Notes: generated from the letters alone by a model not told the origin. A stretch of 64,000 nucleotides of DNA from Nesterenkonia xinjiangensis (GCF_013410745.1 NZ_JACCFY010000001.1:2108001-2172000); one strand, 5' to 3'. Counted from the stretch's first letter, positions 8,153-17,116 are shown. A program made the numbers and translations.

Positions 8153-8412
8153 GTTCCTCCTCGGGGCGGATGGATTCATCGCCCATTCTCTCCCGTGGAG
8201 ACGCAGGACGCAGAATCACATGACAGCAGGTCTCTACCCGCCGGGACGAGGGTGTGCGCGCCCCGCCCCGGAGGGGACGTGGCCCGGCTTCGGTTGCGAT
8301 CCAGGCTGGCATGACACCATGCTGGGTGATCGCGTACCGGCAGATGCCGACGGTGCGGTCCCGCTCGAACTGTCTGCCGCCCGGCAGTGACCGACATGTG
8401 TGAGGAGAGTCC

Positions 8413-10038
8413 GTGATCGCCATGACCACTGAAGAGCCGGTCCCTGACGAGGATCTCAACACCATCGTCGACGACACGGTCCCTGAAGGGGTGCAATCCC
8501 TCGTATCCGGCGCCGGGCCCGTGCTGGGAATCTTCCTCGGCGTGGGGATCGCACTGCTCGTGGCGCTGGCCATCACAGTGGTCTCCTCCCTGGCGATGAA
8601 GCAGATATTCCGTCGCAGCTCCGAGGTCAAGCGGGCGATCAACCGGACCAGGCTCCCGTTGTTCTTCGCGCTCACGTTGATCGGCACGCGGGTCACCCTG
8701 CGCCTCGCCGCCGGCGATGCCGCGTGGTACTCCTGGCTGGCGTTCATCCTGTTCATCGTCATCGTGATCGGCATCGCCTGGTGGGCGATGCGTGTGGTGG
8801 GTGTGGTCGAGGCCGCAGTGCTGGCCCGTTACACCGGGGAGAACGACATCGACGACCGGCGGGGCCGCCGGCTGCAGACCCAGGTCTCACTGATCCGTCG
8901 GATCCTCGCCGCGATCATCATCACCGTGGCCTTCGCCGCAGTGCTGCTGAACTTCGAATCGGTGCGGGCGCTGGGAGCCGGTCTGCTCGCCTCGGCGGGT
9001 GTGGTCTCCGTCGTCGCGGGTCTGGCCATGCAGTCCACGCTGACCAACGTCTTCGCCGGCATCCAGCTGGCGTTCACCGACTCGATCCGGGTGGGCGACG
9101 TCGTGGTGGTCGAGGACACCTTCGCGACCGTAGAGGACATCACGCTCTCCGCCGTGGTGCTCAAGGTCTGGGACGAGCGGCGGGTCATCTACCCCTCCAG
9201 CTACTTCGTGGCCACACCCTTCGAGAACTGGACCCGGGTGGGCACCGAACTGATGGGTACCGTGGAGCTCGACGTCGACTGGCGGGTGCCGATGGATGAG
9301 CTGCGGGGCCGCCTGAAGCGCCTGCTGGACTCCACGGAGCTGTGGGACGGCAAGGACTATTCGATGCAGGTCACCGAGGCCACCGGCGGCATGGTGAAGG
9401 CCCGAGTGGTGGTCTCGGCCCGGAACTCCGGAGAGCTCTGGGATCTGCGCTGCCTGGTGAGGGAGGACCTGGTCAACTACCTGCGCGCGGAGCATCCCTA
9501 CGCGGTGCTGACCCAGCGCATGCTGGTCTCGCACGAGGAAGCGCTCACCGGAGGGCCGTATCAGGTTCGGACCGGCCAGTTCGGCACTGTCGAGGAGCCC
9601 GCCGAGTCACGCATCGGGGACACCCGGGAGCAGCCGCAGGTGCCCGCCGCAGATTCCCGTGATGGTGCGCGGCCCGGAGCCGCCGGTGGCCGACGCCCCA
9701 GCCCTGAGGAGCAGGAGTTCATCCGCCGCTACGGCTCATCGGCCGAGTCCGCGGGGCATCCTTCTGCGGCAGAGGAATCGGAGGCTCCGGGGGAGGGCCC
9801 TGCTGCGGCACCGGCCTCGAGCGAGACTCCGCTGACCCAGGCGGGGGAGGGGGCCTCGGTGTTCACCGGCTCCATCACCGCCGTGGAGCGCAACCGTGAG
9901 TTCTCCGGTCCCGGTGAAGGCGCCTACCGGGAGCGCAGGGAGCGCCAGGAGGAGCACGACGGCGGCGACGAGGCCGATGAGGAGGAGTCCGAGTCCCAGG
10001 AGAACGCGCCCCGGTCCCGCGAGGTCGGCGACGACTGA
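8413..10038 (+). CDS. MscS-family mechanosensitive ion channel
   Basis: The 541-residue protein has four predicted membrane helices (about residues 33-58, 75-92, 102-125 and 150-210). The pore-lining helix reads LLASAGVVSVVAGLAMQSTLTNVFAGIQL. The beta domain follows (IRVGDVVVVED..VEDITLSAVVLKVWDERRVIYP), then a mixed alpha/beta domain to about residue 375. The last 165 residues are Pro/Glu/Ala-rich and probably disordered in the cytoplasm. The start is GTG at 8413, with GAGGAGAG about 5 nt upstream; an ATG three codons later is a less well-spaced alternative. It should release solutes on hypo-osmotic shock. Confidence 0.9.
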   Translation: MIAMTTEEPVPDEDLNTIVDDTVPEGVQSLVSGAGPVLGIFLGVGIALLVALAITVVSSLAMKQIFRRSSEVKRAINRTRLPLFFALTLIGTRVTLRLAAGDAAWYSWLAFILFIVIVIGIAWWAMRVVGVVEAAVLARYTGENDIDDRRGRRLQTQVSLIRRILAAIIITVAFAAVLLNFESVRALGAGLLASAGVVSVVAGLAMQSTLTNVFAGIQLAFTDSIRVGDVVVVEDTFATVEDITLSAVVLKVWDERRVIYPSSYFVATPFENWTRVGTELMGTVELDVDWRVPMDELRGRLKRLLDSTELWDGKDYSMQVTEATGGMVKARVVVSARNSGELWDLRCLVREDLVNYLRAEHPYAVLTQRMLVSHEEALTGGPYQVRTGQFGTVEEPAESRIGDTREQPQVPAADSRDGARPGAAGGRRPSPEEQEFIRRYGSSAESAGHPSAAEESEAPGEGPAAAPASSETPLTQAGEGASVFTGSITAVERNREFSGPGEGAYRERRERQEEHDGGDEADEEESESQENAPRSREVGDD

Positions 10039-10146
10039 ACGGTCAGTGGTCAGGGATGCGGGGAGCCCGGAACAGTCTCGGACCGGCATGGACGGAGGTG
10101 ACCTCGAGACCTCGGGGGTTCAGCTCGGCCGAGGCGACTGGGTACG

Positions 10147-10974
10147 GTGAACGGAACCCTGACCCCGATCTTCAGCTGGGTGGTCACCGTGCATCCCCGA
10201 GAACTCGATCCGAAGACACTGCACGACGACGGGCGGAGGTCCTGGTGGGCGCAACCGACGGCGCGCTCACGCCGCGCGGGTGTCCTCGGCGCCGGACTGC
10301 TGGCCGCGAGCCTGGTCGCCTGCGGCGCCGCCGGAGAGGATGAGCCGGCCGAGCAGGACTCACCGGAGGAGGAAGCCGTCGACGATGCGGGAGTCGCCGA
10401 TGAGGGCGACTCCCGCGAGGACCCCGCTGAGGACCCCGCTGAGGACCCCGCTGAGGACCCTGCCGAGGACCCTGCCGACGACCCTGAGCTTCGAGAGGGT
10501 CTGAGCACGGACCGGTTCGGCACCCAGACCCGGCAGAGCGACGGCTTCCCGGACACGCTCCTCCCGCCGTCCGACGGAGACACCCTGCTGCTGAGCGAGG
10601 TGCGCCTGGGCGCCCATGACGGTTACGACCGGCTCGTCTTCGACCATGACGACGCAGGCCTGCCCGGCTGGCACGCAGAGTACGTCGATGAACCGACCGA
10701 GCCCGGCAGCGGGCACGCGATCGACATGGAGGGCACGGCCTGGCTGGCCATCAGCGTCACCGGGCTGAGCCCCGGCAACGCCGGTGAGGACCAGGGTCAC
10801 CTGGTCATGCAGACCGACTGGCCGCAGGAGGACACGATCGTGGAGGGCACCGCGACCACCTTCGCCTACGAGGCGGGCGCCAGCTACTACATCGCGCTGG
10901 AGGACGTCCACGACTTCGACGTGTTCACCATCGAGGACGGCTCACGGCTGGTGGTCGACATCCTGCATCGGTGA
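10147..10974 (+). CDS. Lipoprotein with acidic repeats and AMIN-like domain
   Basis: The 275-residue protein has an arginine-rich n-region, a hydrophobic stretch and lipobox LVAC at about residues 56-59. A Glu/Asp/Pro-rich linker contains EDPA repeats. The C-terminal 150 residues resemble the actinobacterial AMIN-like family (LSEVRLGAHDGYDRLVFDHD ... HDFDVFTIEDGSRLVVDILH). Such proteins are secreted and of unknown role. The GTG start at 10147 gives an unusually long n-region, so a later start is possible. It converges on the SDR gene. Confidence 0.7.
   Translation: MNGTLTPIFSWVVTVHPRELDPKTLHDDGRRSWWAQPTARSRRAGVLGAGLLAASLVACGAAGEDEPAEQDSPEEEAVDDAGVADEGDSREDPAEDPAEDPAEDPAEDPADDPELREGLSTDRFGTQTRQSDGFPDTLLPPSDGDTLLLSEVRLGAHDGYDRLVFDHDDAGLPGWHAEYVDEPTEPGSGHAIDMEGTAWLAISVTGLSPGNAGEDQGHLVMQTDWPQEDTIVEGTATTFAYEAGASYYIALEDVHDFDVFTIEDGSRLVVDILHR
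10417..10476 (+). repeat. 12-bp tandem repeat, five copies, in the lipoprotein gene
   Basis: Five direct copies of GAGGACCCCGCT (the last two GAGGACCCTGCC) encode EDPA five times in the linker. The unit keeps frame, so copy-number change by slippage would lengthen or shorten the linker without breaking the gene. Confidence 0.85.
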
Positions 10975-11000
10975 CGCTCTGCGGTGCCAGCTTCCTGCTG

Positions 11001-11024
11001 GGCTCGTCCCCGCGTGGGCGAGCC
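11001..11024. terminator. Bidirectional hairpin between convergent genes
   Basis: GGCTCG at 11001 pairs with CGAGCC ending at 11024, with a further GGG/CCC core around a CGCG loop. It sits in the 57-bp gap between the lipoprotein and SDR stop codons. There is no U-tract, which is common in high-GC actinobacteria. Confidence 0.55.
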
Positions 11025-11031
11025 GGCAGGC

Positions 11032-12144
11032 TCACTTCTTCAGCGGGTTCCGCCCATTGAGCCTCATGCTGCCGGAAGACTCAGGCTCCCCGTGGGTGGT
11101 GGACTCCTCGGCGCGGACGGTGGAGGTCGGCGTCGTCGGCACCTCAGAGGTGGAAGTCTCAGAGCTCGCAGTCTCAGAGCCCTCTGCTTCAGGGCCCGCT
11201 GCCCCAGTCTCGGAGGAGCGGGGTGCCGCCGCGTCCCGGCCACGGCTGTCCTGGGCCTTGGCGGCCTTATAGGCGTCCACGGTGCGGGTCGCCTCGCTGG
11301 TCGGCTCGGCGGTGCCGTCGCCGCCGTGCCGCCGTCCTCCTCCGGACTCCAGCTGCGCCATGGCCTCGCCCTCTGTGGGGACCCCCACCCGGCGTTCCAT
11401 CGCCCAGCGGACCATGGTGTCGGGGACGAACTTCAGCGAGGCGGTGAGCATCTGGTAGCTCCGCGAGGGCACGCACATCGAGGCACCTTGGGCGCTGGCG
11501 GTCAGCGCCTCACGGACGACGTCCTCGGCATCGAGCCACATCCAGCGCTTGGCGCCTTTGACCTTGATCCCCGAGCGTTCGTGGAACTCCGTGCGGACCA
11601 GACCGGGGCAGAGAGCGGTGACCGTGATGCCGTCACCGCGCAGCTGCTGGTGGACGGACTTCGTGAAGTTGATGACCCAGGCCTTGGCGGCCGAATAGGT
11701 GCCGGTGGGGGTGAACCCGGCCACCGAGGCCACATTGATGATCCGTCCGGCACGACGACGGCGCATCGCCCGGGCGGCGGTGTGGGTGAGCTCCATGGTG
11801 GTCTGCACGTGCAGCCGCAGCAGATCCCGCTCGGCGTCGAGCTCAGACTCCACGAAGTCTGTGGGAAGCCCGTGGCCGGCGTTGTTCACCAGCAGGTGGA
11901 CGGGGTGGCGCGCATCGGTCAGCCGTTCCTGGACGGCGCCGACGCCGTCCTCGGTCACCAGATCGGCGACGAGGACGGTGATGCGCACACCGTACTGCGA
12001 GGTGAGGGATTCTGCCTGCGCCTGCAGGCGGTCGCCGTCGCGAGCCACGAGCACCAGGTCATAGCCCTGGGCAGCGAGCTGGCGAGCGAACGAGGCGCCC
12101 AGGCCGGATGTCGAGCCGGTGATCAGAGCGGTATGGGTACTCAT
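11032..12144 (-). CDS. Short-chain dehydrogenase/reductase with long low-complexity tail
   Basis: The 370-residue protein is a classical SDR in residues 1-255: cofactor motif TGSTSGLG, NNAG (LLVNNAGHGL), catalytic Ser in IINVASVAGF and YSAAK (Tyr-x3-Lys), and PG after CPGLVRTEF. The last 110 residues are Ser/Thr/Glu/Ala-rich, look disordered, and are not part of the SDR fold. A TAGGAT hexamer 6 nt before the ATG suggests leaderless translation. It resembles DltE/YqjQ-like NAD(P)-dependent oxidoreductases; the substrate is unknown. Confidence 0.88.
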   Translation of the reverse strand: MSTHTALITGSTSGLGASFARQLAAQGYDLVLVARDGDRLQAQAESLTSQYGVRITVLVADLVTEDGVGAVQERLTDARHPVHLLVNNAGHGLPTDFVESELDAERDLLRLHVQTTMELTHTAARAMRRRRAGRIINVASVAGFTPTGTYSAAKAWVINFTKSVHQQLRGDGITVTALCPGLVRTEFHERSGIKVKGAKRWMWLDAEDVVREALTASAQGASMCVPSRSYQMLTASLKFVPDTMVRWAMERRVGVPTEGEAMAQLESGGGRRHGGDGTAEPTSEATRTVDAYKAAKAQDSRGRDAAAPRSSETGAAGPEAEGSETASSETSTSEVPTTPTSTVRAEESTTHGEPESSGSMRLNGRNPLKK

Positions 12145-12150
12145 GTCAGT

Positions 12151-12156
12151 ATCCTA
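12151..12156 (-). promoter_or_regulatory. Leaderless -10 hexamer TAGGAT of the SDR gene
   Basis: TAGGAT on the minus strand is followed by ACTGAC and then the ATG at 12144, the 6-nt gap expected if transcription starts at the A of the start codon. Confidence 0.55.
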
Positions 12157-12324
12157 GGGCGACAGGCTGTGGTGCGCCGCCGATTCCGTTCAGCTGATGT
12201 TCAGCCGGTTCGGCGAGTGCGCCTGTGACGACGGCTCTCGGGTCGATGAATCCCGGGAGCCGCGTCAAGATGACGCGACGACGATGCATTGTTACTGCGA
12301 ATCAGAGCTCAGGAGGAGGGGCCC

Positions 12325-12732
12325 ATGCGTTGGCGCCAGAGGAACGACTGGGGGCCGCGGGCCCTCGCCGGGGACGAATGGGCGGTGCTCGAGGCACAGA
12401 TCGACGCCGACGACCTCGACGCTGTCGAGAACGCGGTCGAGGAGCTCACCGGATTCATGGACTCGTTCCGGGAGGACGTCGACGGGCGCCCGCTGGTGGG
12501 CGTGACCGACGGGCAGCTCTCCGTGACCCAGCACTACACCGAGAACCGGCGCGGACGTCGCGTACTCCAGGTGATCTTCTATGCGACGGGTCCGGTGGGG
12601 GTGGGCCAGCCCCACGCCTTCGACAGGCTCGGCTCCGCGGCCACCTCGCTGGTGGACCACCTCCAGGCCGACGGCATCGCGCTCTCCGAGATCCGGTGGA
12701 CCGAGCGCCCCTATCAGAAGCGCCCGTTCTGA
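12325..12732 (+). CDS. Conserved-looking small hypothetical protein
   Basis: The 135-residue soluble protein begins MRWRQRNDWGPRALAGDEWAV and ends WTERPYQKRPF. It has an alpha-helical acidic N-terminal half and a beta-rich centre (LVGVTDGQLSVTQHY, RVLQVIFYATGPV), with no membrane segment. The ATG at 12325 is chosen because AGGAGGAGG lies 4-8 nt upstream. I do not recognise the family. GC codon bias fits a real gene. It converges on the antiporter gene, so no operon partner suggests a role. Confidence 0.7.
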   Translation: MRWRQRNDWGPRALAGDEWAVLEAQIDADDLDAVENAVEELTGFMDSFREDVDGRPLVGVTDGQLSVTQHYTENRRGRRVLQVIFYATGPVGVGQPHAFDRLGSAATSLVDHLQADGIALSEIRWTERPYQKRPF

Positions 12733-12750
12733 CCTACGGAGGGCCTGCCA

Positions 12751-12792
12751 GGACAGGTTCAGCGGGACAGGTTCAGCAGGACAGGTTCAGTC
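12751..12792. repeat. 14-bp triplicated tandem repeat
   Basis: Three copies of GGACAGGTTCAGCG (the second ends CA, the third TC) start 18 nt after the stop of the small hypothetical gene. Similar short triplicates follow the stops at 24266 and 46782 with different sequences. Confidence 0.85.
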
Positions 12793-12800
12793 GGGGCAGC

Positions 12801-12819
12801 CCTGAGCAGGGTGCTCAGG
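12801..12819. terminator. Hairpin at the antiporter 3' end
   Basis: CCTGAGC (12801-12807) pairs with GCTCAGG (12813-12819), loop AGGGT, overlapping the antiporter stop codon between convergent genes. There is no U-tract. Confidence 0.45.
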
Positions 12820-14035
12820 CCGCGTCGAAGCTCGGTGCGGAGGCGCGGCCCTTCTCCACGATCTGGGCGAGCAGCGGGAACAGCAGCACCGTGATCGCCC
12901 CGCCGGTGACCATCACCGAGGCCATGGACTCCTCGATCAGCTCCGAGGAGACGGCGATCTGGGTGACCGCCACGATGATCGGCAGACCGGTGGAGGCATA
13001 GAGGGCCAGCGCCAGGCGATCGCGGACGGTGCTCAGCTCGGAGTGGGTCTCGGTGAGCTGCTCGCGCAGGAACACCGGCAGCCCGCGGACCACGGCGATC
13101 GAGAGCACGAAGCCCAGCAGCACCGGCCAGTGCGAGACCACCGAGCCGATGTCGATGGACATTCCGCTGGTCACGAAGAAGATCGGGATCAGGAAGCTGA
13201 AGCCGATGGTCTCCACCTTGTGGACCAGGGCGCGACCATGCTCTGCGGCGGCCCCGGCCAGCACGGCGTTGAGCAGCATCCCGGCGGCGAACGCGCCCAG
13301 TGCCACATCGAGCTGCAGGACCGCGGTCAGCAGCATCAGGGTGATCAGGATGAGCACCGTGAAGCGCAGCGTGGTCTGCATGGTGGTGTTAGCGCCGGCG
13401 GCCATGGCACGGCCCAGCAGGGGGATCCGGGTGAACAGCCGGTGCGGCACCAGCACCACCAGGACTGCCGCCAGGGCGAATGCCACCAGGACCAGGGCGG
13501 CGGCGAGCGTGCCCCGGGTGGAGAGCAGCAGGGACATGGCCACAATCGGGCCCAGCTCACCCAGGGCGCCGTGCAGCATGGTGGCTGAGCCGAGCGGGGT
13601 GACGGCCTTGCCGGAGTCCTTGAGGATCGGCAGCAGGGTGCCCAGCGCCGTCGAGGTGGAGGCGATGGCGAAGACGATCGCCACATGCAGCTCTCCCTGG
13701 GCGACGAGCAGCCCGGCGCCGATCCCGAGCACCAGGCAGATCACCCAGGTCAGCGCTGCGGAGCGCCCCTGCCGTCCGCGCATCTGACCGGTGTTGATCT
13801 CGAGCCCCGCCAGCAGGAACAGGAATCCCATGCCCAGCTCGCGCAGGAACTCCACCGCCTCGGTCTGCTCGGCGAGCTGCAGGCCGAAAGGGCCGATCAG
13901 CATTCCCAGGAGGAGCAGCCAGACGACGTCGGGGATCTTGCGCCGGGTGCCCAGGGCCAGCATGGGGGCGAGGAAGGCGGCGGCGACGATCCACCAGGTG
14001 GAGAGCAGGTTCTCCACGAGCATGTGTTCACCCAT
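12815..14035 (-). CDS. Cation:proton antiporter (CPA2, Kef/NapA type)
   Basis: The 406-residue protein has about 12 hydrophobic segments and the CPA2 landmarks: GLQLAEQ..EFLRELGMGFLFLLAGLEI early, ASTSTALGTLLPIL in the middle, LDVALGAFAAGMLLN, and FLIPIFFVTSGMSIDI. No C-terminal TrkA-N domain is present, so it is the short form. It probably exchanges Na+ or K+ for protons. It begins 21 bp after the MBL hydrolase stop in the same direction and is probably co-transcribed with it. ATG at 14035 or a second ATG four codons later could be the true start. Confidence 0.88.
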   Translation of the reverse strand: MGEHMLVENLLSTWWIVAAAFLAPMLALGTRRKIPDVVWLLLLGMLIGPFGLQLAEQTEAVEFLRELGMGFLFLLAGLEINTGQMRGRQGRSAALTWVICLVLGIGAGLLVAQGELHVAIVFAIASTSTALGTLLPILKDSGKAVTPLGSATMLHGALGELGPIVAMSLLLSTRGTLAAALVLVAFALAAVLVVLVPHRLFTRIPLLGRAMAAGANTTMQTTLRFTVLILITLMLLTAVLQLDVALGAFAAGMLLNAVLAGAAAEHGRALVHKVETIGFSFLIPIFFVTSGMSIDIGSVVSHWPVLLGFVLSIAVVRGLPVFLREQLTETHSELSTVRDRLALALYASTGLPIIVAVTQIAVSSELIEESMASVMVTGGAITVLLFPLLAQIVEKGRASAPSFDAA

Positions 14036-14056
14036 GAGGCGAGCCTACGCCGATGC

Positions 14057-14950
14057 TCAGAGTTCGCCGAGGTGGCGCAGGTGGTCCAGCTGCGCAGCAG
14101 CGATCTTGGTGGTCACCCGCGGCGGCAGGGTGCTGTGTTCCCCATAGAGGATCCGGCCCAGCGCCTCGGGGTCGGCCTCGCCGTCAGGGGAGAACGGTCG
14201 AGCCTCGGCCAGCAGAGCCCGGACCTGGTCGAGGCGTTCGTGCCGGTGAGCCAGGTAGGCCCGCGCGGACTCGGCCAGCGAGGGCCGGGCCGGACCGTGG
14301 GCGGGGAGCATGAGCACGTCCCCGTGACCTAGCCGGTGCTGGTCCTTCTGCCTGTCCCCGAGTTGGGCGAGGCGGTCGAGGCTGGTCAGATAGTCGGTGA
14401 GGGTGCCGTCAGGATGGTCGAGCATCGTGGTGCCCCGGCCCAGGATCGTGTCCCCGGTCAGCATCATCGCCGCCGGTTCCGGGGTGACGTGTCCCAGGCG
14501 GTCGTCGCCGGTTTCGTCGACCACCTGGGCCCGAGGCAGGAACAGGCATATCGAGTCGGAGGTGTGGCCGGGAGTGTGCACCACCTCAGCCACAGCACCG
14601 CCGAGATCGAGGCGCTCGCCGTGGGTCAGCGGCGCCGGGGTGAGGCTGTCTGCCCCCGGCAGGCACTGCTCCGGGTCAGCGCCCCGCACCGGTGCCCCGG
14701 TGCGCTGTGCGAGCACGGAGGCGGCACCGGTGTGGTCGCGGTGTCGGTGGGTCACCAGGATCTGGGTCACCCGGCGCTTCCCCAGGGCGGAGAGGATCGC
14801 CTCGAGATGCTCGGGGTGGCCGGCGGGTCCGGGGTCGACCACGGCGACGGCGTCCTCGCCGGCCAGGAGGTACGTGGTGGTGCCCTCCAGGGTCATGGGA
14901 GAGGGGTTCTCGCAGAGCAGGCGTGTCACCGACGTCGTCGTCATGGTCAT
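14057..14950 (-). CDS. MBL-fold metallo-hydrolase (LACTB2-like)
   Basis: The 297-residue protein carries the HxHxDH zinc motif (His68, His70, Asp72, His73, in THRHRDH), a second-site His in HTPGHTSDS, Asp in MLTGDTILG, and His in LPAHGP. A C-terminal helical tail (HRHERLDQVRALL..) is typical of LACTB2/glyoxalase-II-like hydrolases, which cleave thioesters, RNA or lactones. The exact substrate is open. TAAAGT lies 6 nt before the ATG, suggesting a leaderless transcript that continues into the antiporter gene. It is divergent from the GST gene. Confidence 0.87.
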   Translation of the reverse strand: MTMTTTSVTRLLCENPSPMTLEGTTTYLLAGEDAVAVVDPGPAGHPEHLEAILSALGKRRVTQILVTHRHRDHTGAASVLAQRTGAPVRGADPEQCLPGADSLTPAPLTHGERLDLGGAVAEVVHTPGHTSDSICLFLPRAQVVDETGDDRLGHVTPEPAAMMLTGDTILGRGTTMLDHPDGTLTDYLTSLDRLAQLGDRQKDQHRLGHGDVLMLPAHGPARPSLAESARAYLAHRHERLDQVRALLAEARPFSPDGEADPEALGRILYGEHSTLPPRVTTKIAAAQLDHLRHLGEL

Positions 14951-14956
14951 GCCACC

Positions 14957-14962
14957 ACTTTA
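14957..14962 (-). promoter_or_regulatory. Leaderless -10 hexamer TAAAGT of the MBL gene
   Basis: TAAAGT on the minus strand, a 6-nt gap (GGTGGC), then the ATG at 14950. Confidence 0.5.
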
Positions 14963-15007
14963 GGACGAGGTGAACCTGCCGCTGTTCCACCGGACGGGGC
15001 CTCGTCG

Positions 15008-15013
15008 TAGGCT
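15008..15013 (+). promoter_or_regulatory. Leaderless -10 hexamer TAGGCT of the GST gene
   Basis: TAGGCT is followed by GGCGGA and the ATG at 15020. There is no usable ribosome-binding site at normal distance. Confidence 0.55.
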
Positions 15014-15019
15014 GGCGGA

Positions 15020-16174
15020 ATGGCACCTGCACAGGACAGCACCACTGAGACCACCGACCCGCAGCCCACCGCCGGCACCGAGCATTCCACCTCCGGCGCG
15101 TACGTCACCGGGGGAGAGTTCACCCGGGACACGAACTACATCGAGGACCGGGTGGTCGCCGACGTCGACGCCGTCACCGCCGCTCCGCGTGAGGAGAGCT
15201 CGAGCATCGGCGACCCGCGGACCGCCGGACTCACCGAGGACGCGGAGGCCTGGCCAGTGGAGCCGGGGCGCTACCGGCTGGTGGCCGCCCGCGCCTGCCC
15301 CTGGGCGCACCGGTCGATCATCATCCGCCGGCTGTTGGGCCTGGAGGACGTCATCTCGCTGGCCACTCCGGGGCCCGTGCATGACGCACGGTCCTGGACC
15401 TTCGACCTCACCGAGGACGGGCGGGACCCCGTACTGGGGACGGAGCGGCTGCAGCAGAACTACTTCGCCCGGTTCCCCGACTACCCCCGGGGGATCACCG
15501 TGCCCGCGCTGGTGGATGTGCCCTCGGGCGGGGTGGTGACCAACAACTATCCGCAGCTGACGTTCGATCTCTCCACCCAGTGGCAGGCGCACCATCGCGC
15601 GGGTGCGCCGGATCTGATCCCCGCCGAGCTGATCGAGGACATGCTTCCGGTGATCAAGCGGATCTTCACCGAGGTCAACAACGGGGTCTACCGGTGCGGG
15701 TTCGCCGGCTCCCAGCGTGCGTACTCCGAGGCCTATGAGCGGCTCTTCACCGCACTGGACTGGCTGGAGGAGCGGCTCGACGACCGCCGCTACCTGATGG
15801 GCGAGCACATCACCGAGGCCGACGTCCGTCTCTTCACCACGCTGGTGCGCTTCGACCCCGTCTACCACGGGCACTTCAAATGCAACCGCAACAAGCTCAC
15901 CGAGATGCCGAATCTGTGGGCCTATGCCCGGGACCTGTTCCAGACCCCCGGCTTCGGGGACACGGTCGACTTCGACCAGATCAAGGAGCACTACTACGTG
16001 GTCCACGAGGACGTGAACCCCACCCAGATCGTGCCGCAGGGACCGGACCTGGAGAACTGGCTCTCCGACCACGGCCGGGAGAAGCTCGGCGGCTCACCCT
16101 TCGGCGCGGGCACCGCCCCCGGGCCGGTGGCGGAGGAGGAGCGCCCGCCCGGGGCGAACCCGCTGCACGGTTGA
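15020..16174 (+). CDS. Xi-class glutathione S-transferase (quinone reductase, YqjG/Ecm4 family)
   Basis: The 384-residue protein has the Xi-class motif CPWAHR (catalytic Cys93) after a long N-terminal lead. It also has the family segments IPAELIEDM-type helices, EVNNGVYRCGFAGSQ, YLMGEHITEADVRLFTTLVRFDPVYHGHFKCN and HYYVVHEDVNPT. Enzymes of this class reduce glutathionyl-hydroquinones. Actinobacteria generally use mycothiol instead of glutathione, so here it probably acts on mycothiol adducts (inference). The N-terminal 35 residues are Thr/Ser-rich and may be disordered. Confidence 0.9.
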   Translation: MAPAQDSTTETTDPQPTAGTEHSTSGAYVTGGEFTRDTNYIEDRVVADVDAVTAAPREESSSIGDPRTAGLTEDAEAWPVEPGRYRLVAARACPWAHRSIIIRRLLGLEDVISLATPGPVHDARSWTFDLTEDGRDPVLGTERLQQNYFARFPDYPRGITVPALVDVPSGGVVTNNYPQLTFDLSTQWQAHHRAGAPDLIPAELIEDMLPVIKRIFTEVNNGVYRCGFAGSQRAYSEAYERLFTALDWLEERLDDRRYLMGEHITEADVRLFTTLVRFDPVYHGHFKCNRNKLTEMPNLWAYARDLFQTPGFGDTVDFDQIKEHYYVVHEDVNPTQIVPQGPDLENWLSDHGREKLGGSPFGAGTAPGPVAEEERPPGANPLHG

Positions 16175-16234
16175 CGACGGCGGCACGGAGCGTGGAGGTC
16201 CCGTTCGATGAACGAGGAGGGGGCGTGGCGAGAC

Positions 16235-17116
16235 TCAGCGGTAGGTCTGGATGACCTGGGAGTCGTCGCGGGCGATCAGGCCGGCGTCGGCGGCCTCGAC
16301 GTACTTGGCCTGGGCTGCGTGCAGCAGCGGAGCGTCCAGACCCAGGGACCCGGCGATCTCCGCCACCATCCCGGAGTCCTTCACGAAGATCCCGACGGCG
16401 CTGCGGACCTCGGCGTCGAGGCCCTCCAGCATCCGCGGGCCGCGGTCGGCCAGCATCCAGGAGCCCGCGGCTCCTGAAGAGACCGCCTCGAGCACGGCGT
16501 CCTGCTCCAGCCCGAGCCGCTCGGCCAGTGCCAGCGCCTCCGCCGCGGCCACGATGTGCACGGAGCACAGCAGCTGGTTCACCGCTTTGAACGCCTGGCC
16601 GCGGCCGACCTGATCACCGCACCCCACCACGGTCCCCATCGCTCCCAGGAGCTCCGCGCTGTCCTCGAGGACGTCGGCCGCACCGGAGGCGAAGAGACGC
16701 AGGGCTCCTTTCTGCGCGCCGCCGACTCCGCCGGTCACCGGGACGTCGAGCAGCCGCACCCCGTGCTCGGCGGCCGGCGCCTCCAGGGCACGGACCGGTT
16801 CCGGCCCCACGGTGCTCATCACGATCAGGGTCGTGCCCTGACGCATCCGTGCCAGCAGCCCTTGCTCGCCGAGTGCGGCGGCGTGCAGCTGGTCCGGGGT
16901 GGCCACCATGACGACGACGGCGTCGGCCTCCGCCGCCGAGCTCGGGATCTCTTCGACGACGAGGCCGTGCTCGGCGGCCAGTGTCCGCCGCTCCGGGGAG
17001 GGGTCGACGCCGGTCACGGCGTGTCCGGCCTGAGCGACCTGCTGGGCCATGGGCAGGCCGATCGCGCCGACACCGACGAAGGTGACGCGCAGGGGCTGGG
17101 GCGGGCGGATGCTCAT
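16235..17116 (-). CDS. ltnD: L-threonate dehydrogenase (beta-hydroxyacid dehydrogenase family)
   Basis: The 293-residue protein has a Rossmann GVGAIG motif at residues 15-20, the substrate loop DVPVTGGVGGAQ, the catalytic Lys in FKAVNQLL, and the C-terminal KDSGMVAEIAGSLG segment, all typical of 3-hydroxyisobutyrate-dehydrogenase relatives. Family knowledge: LtnD oxidises L-threonate to 2-oxo-tetronate, which OtnI then isomerises. It is divergent from otnK across a 179-bp control region, which supports this assignment over tartronate-semialdehyde reductase. AGGAG lies 6 nt before the ATG at 17116. Confidence 0.85.
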   Translation of the reverse strand: MSIRPPQPLRVTFVGVGAIGLPMAQQVAQAGHAVTGVDPSPERRTLAAEHGLVVEEIPSSAAEADAVVVMVATPDQLHAAALGEQGLLARMRQGTTLIVMSTVGPEPVRALEAPAAEHGVRLLDVPVTGGVGGAQKGALRLFASGAADVLEDSAELLGAMGTVVGCGDQVGRGQAFKAVNQLLCSVHIVAAAEALALAERLGLEQDAVLEAVSSGAAGSWMLADRGPRMLEGLDAEVRSAVGIFVKDSGMVAEIAGSLGLDAPLLHAAQAKYVEAADAGLIARDDSQVIQTYR

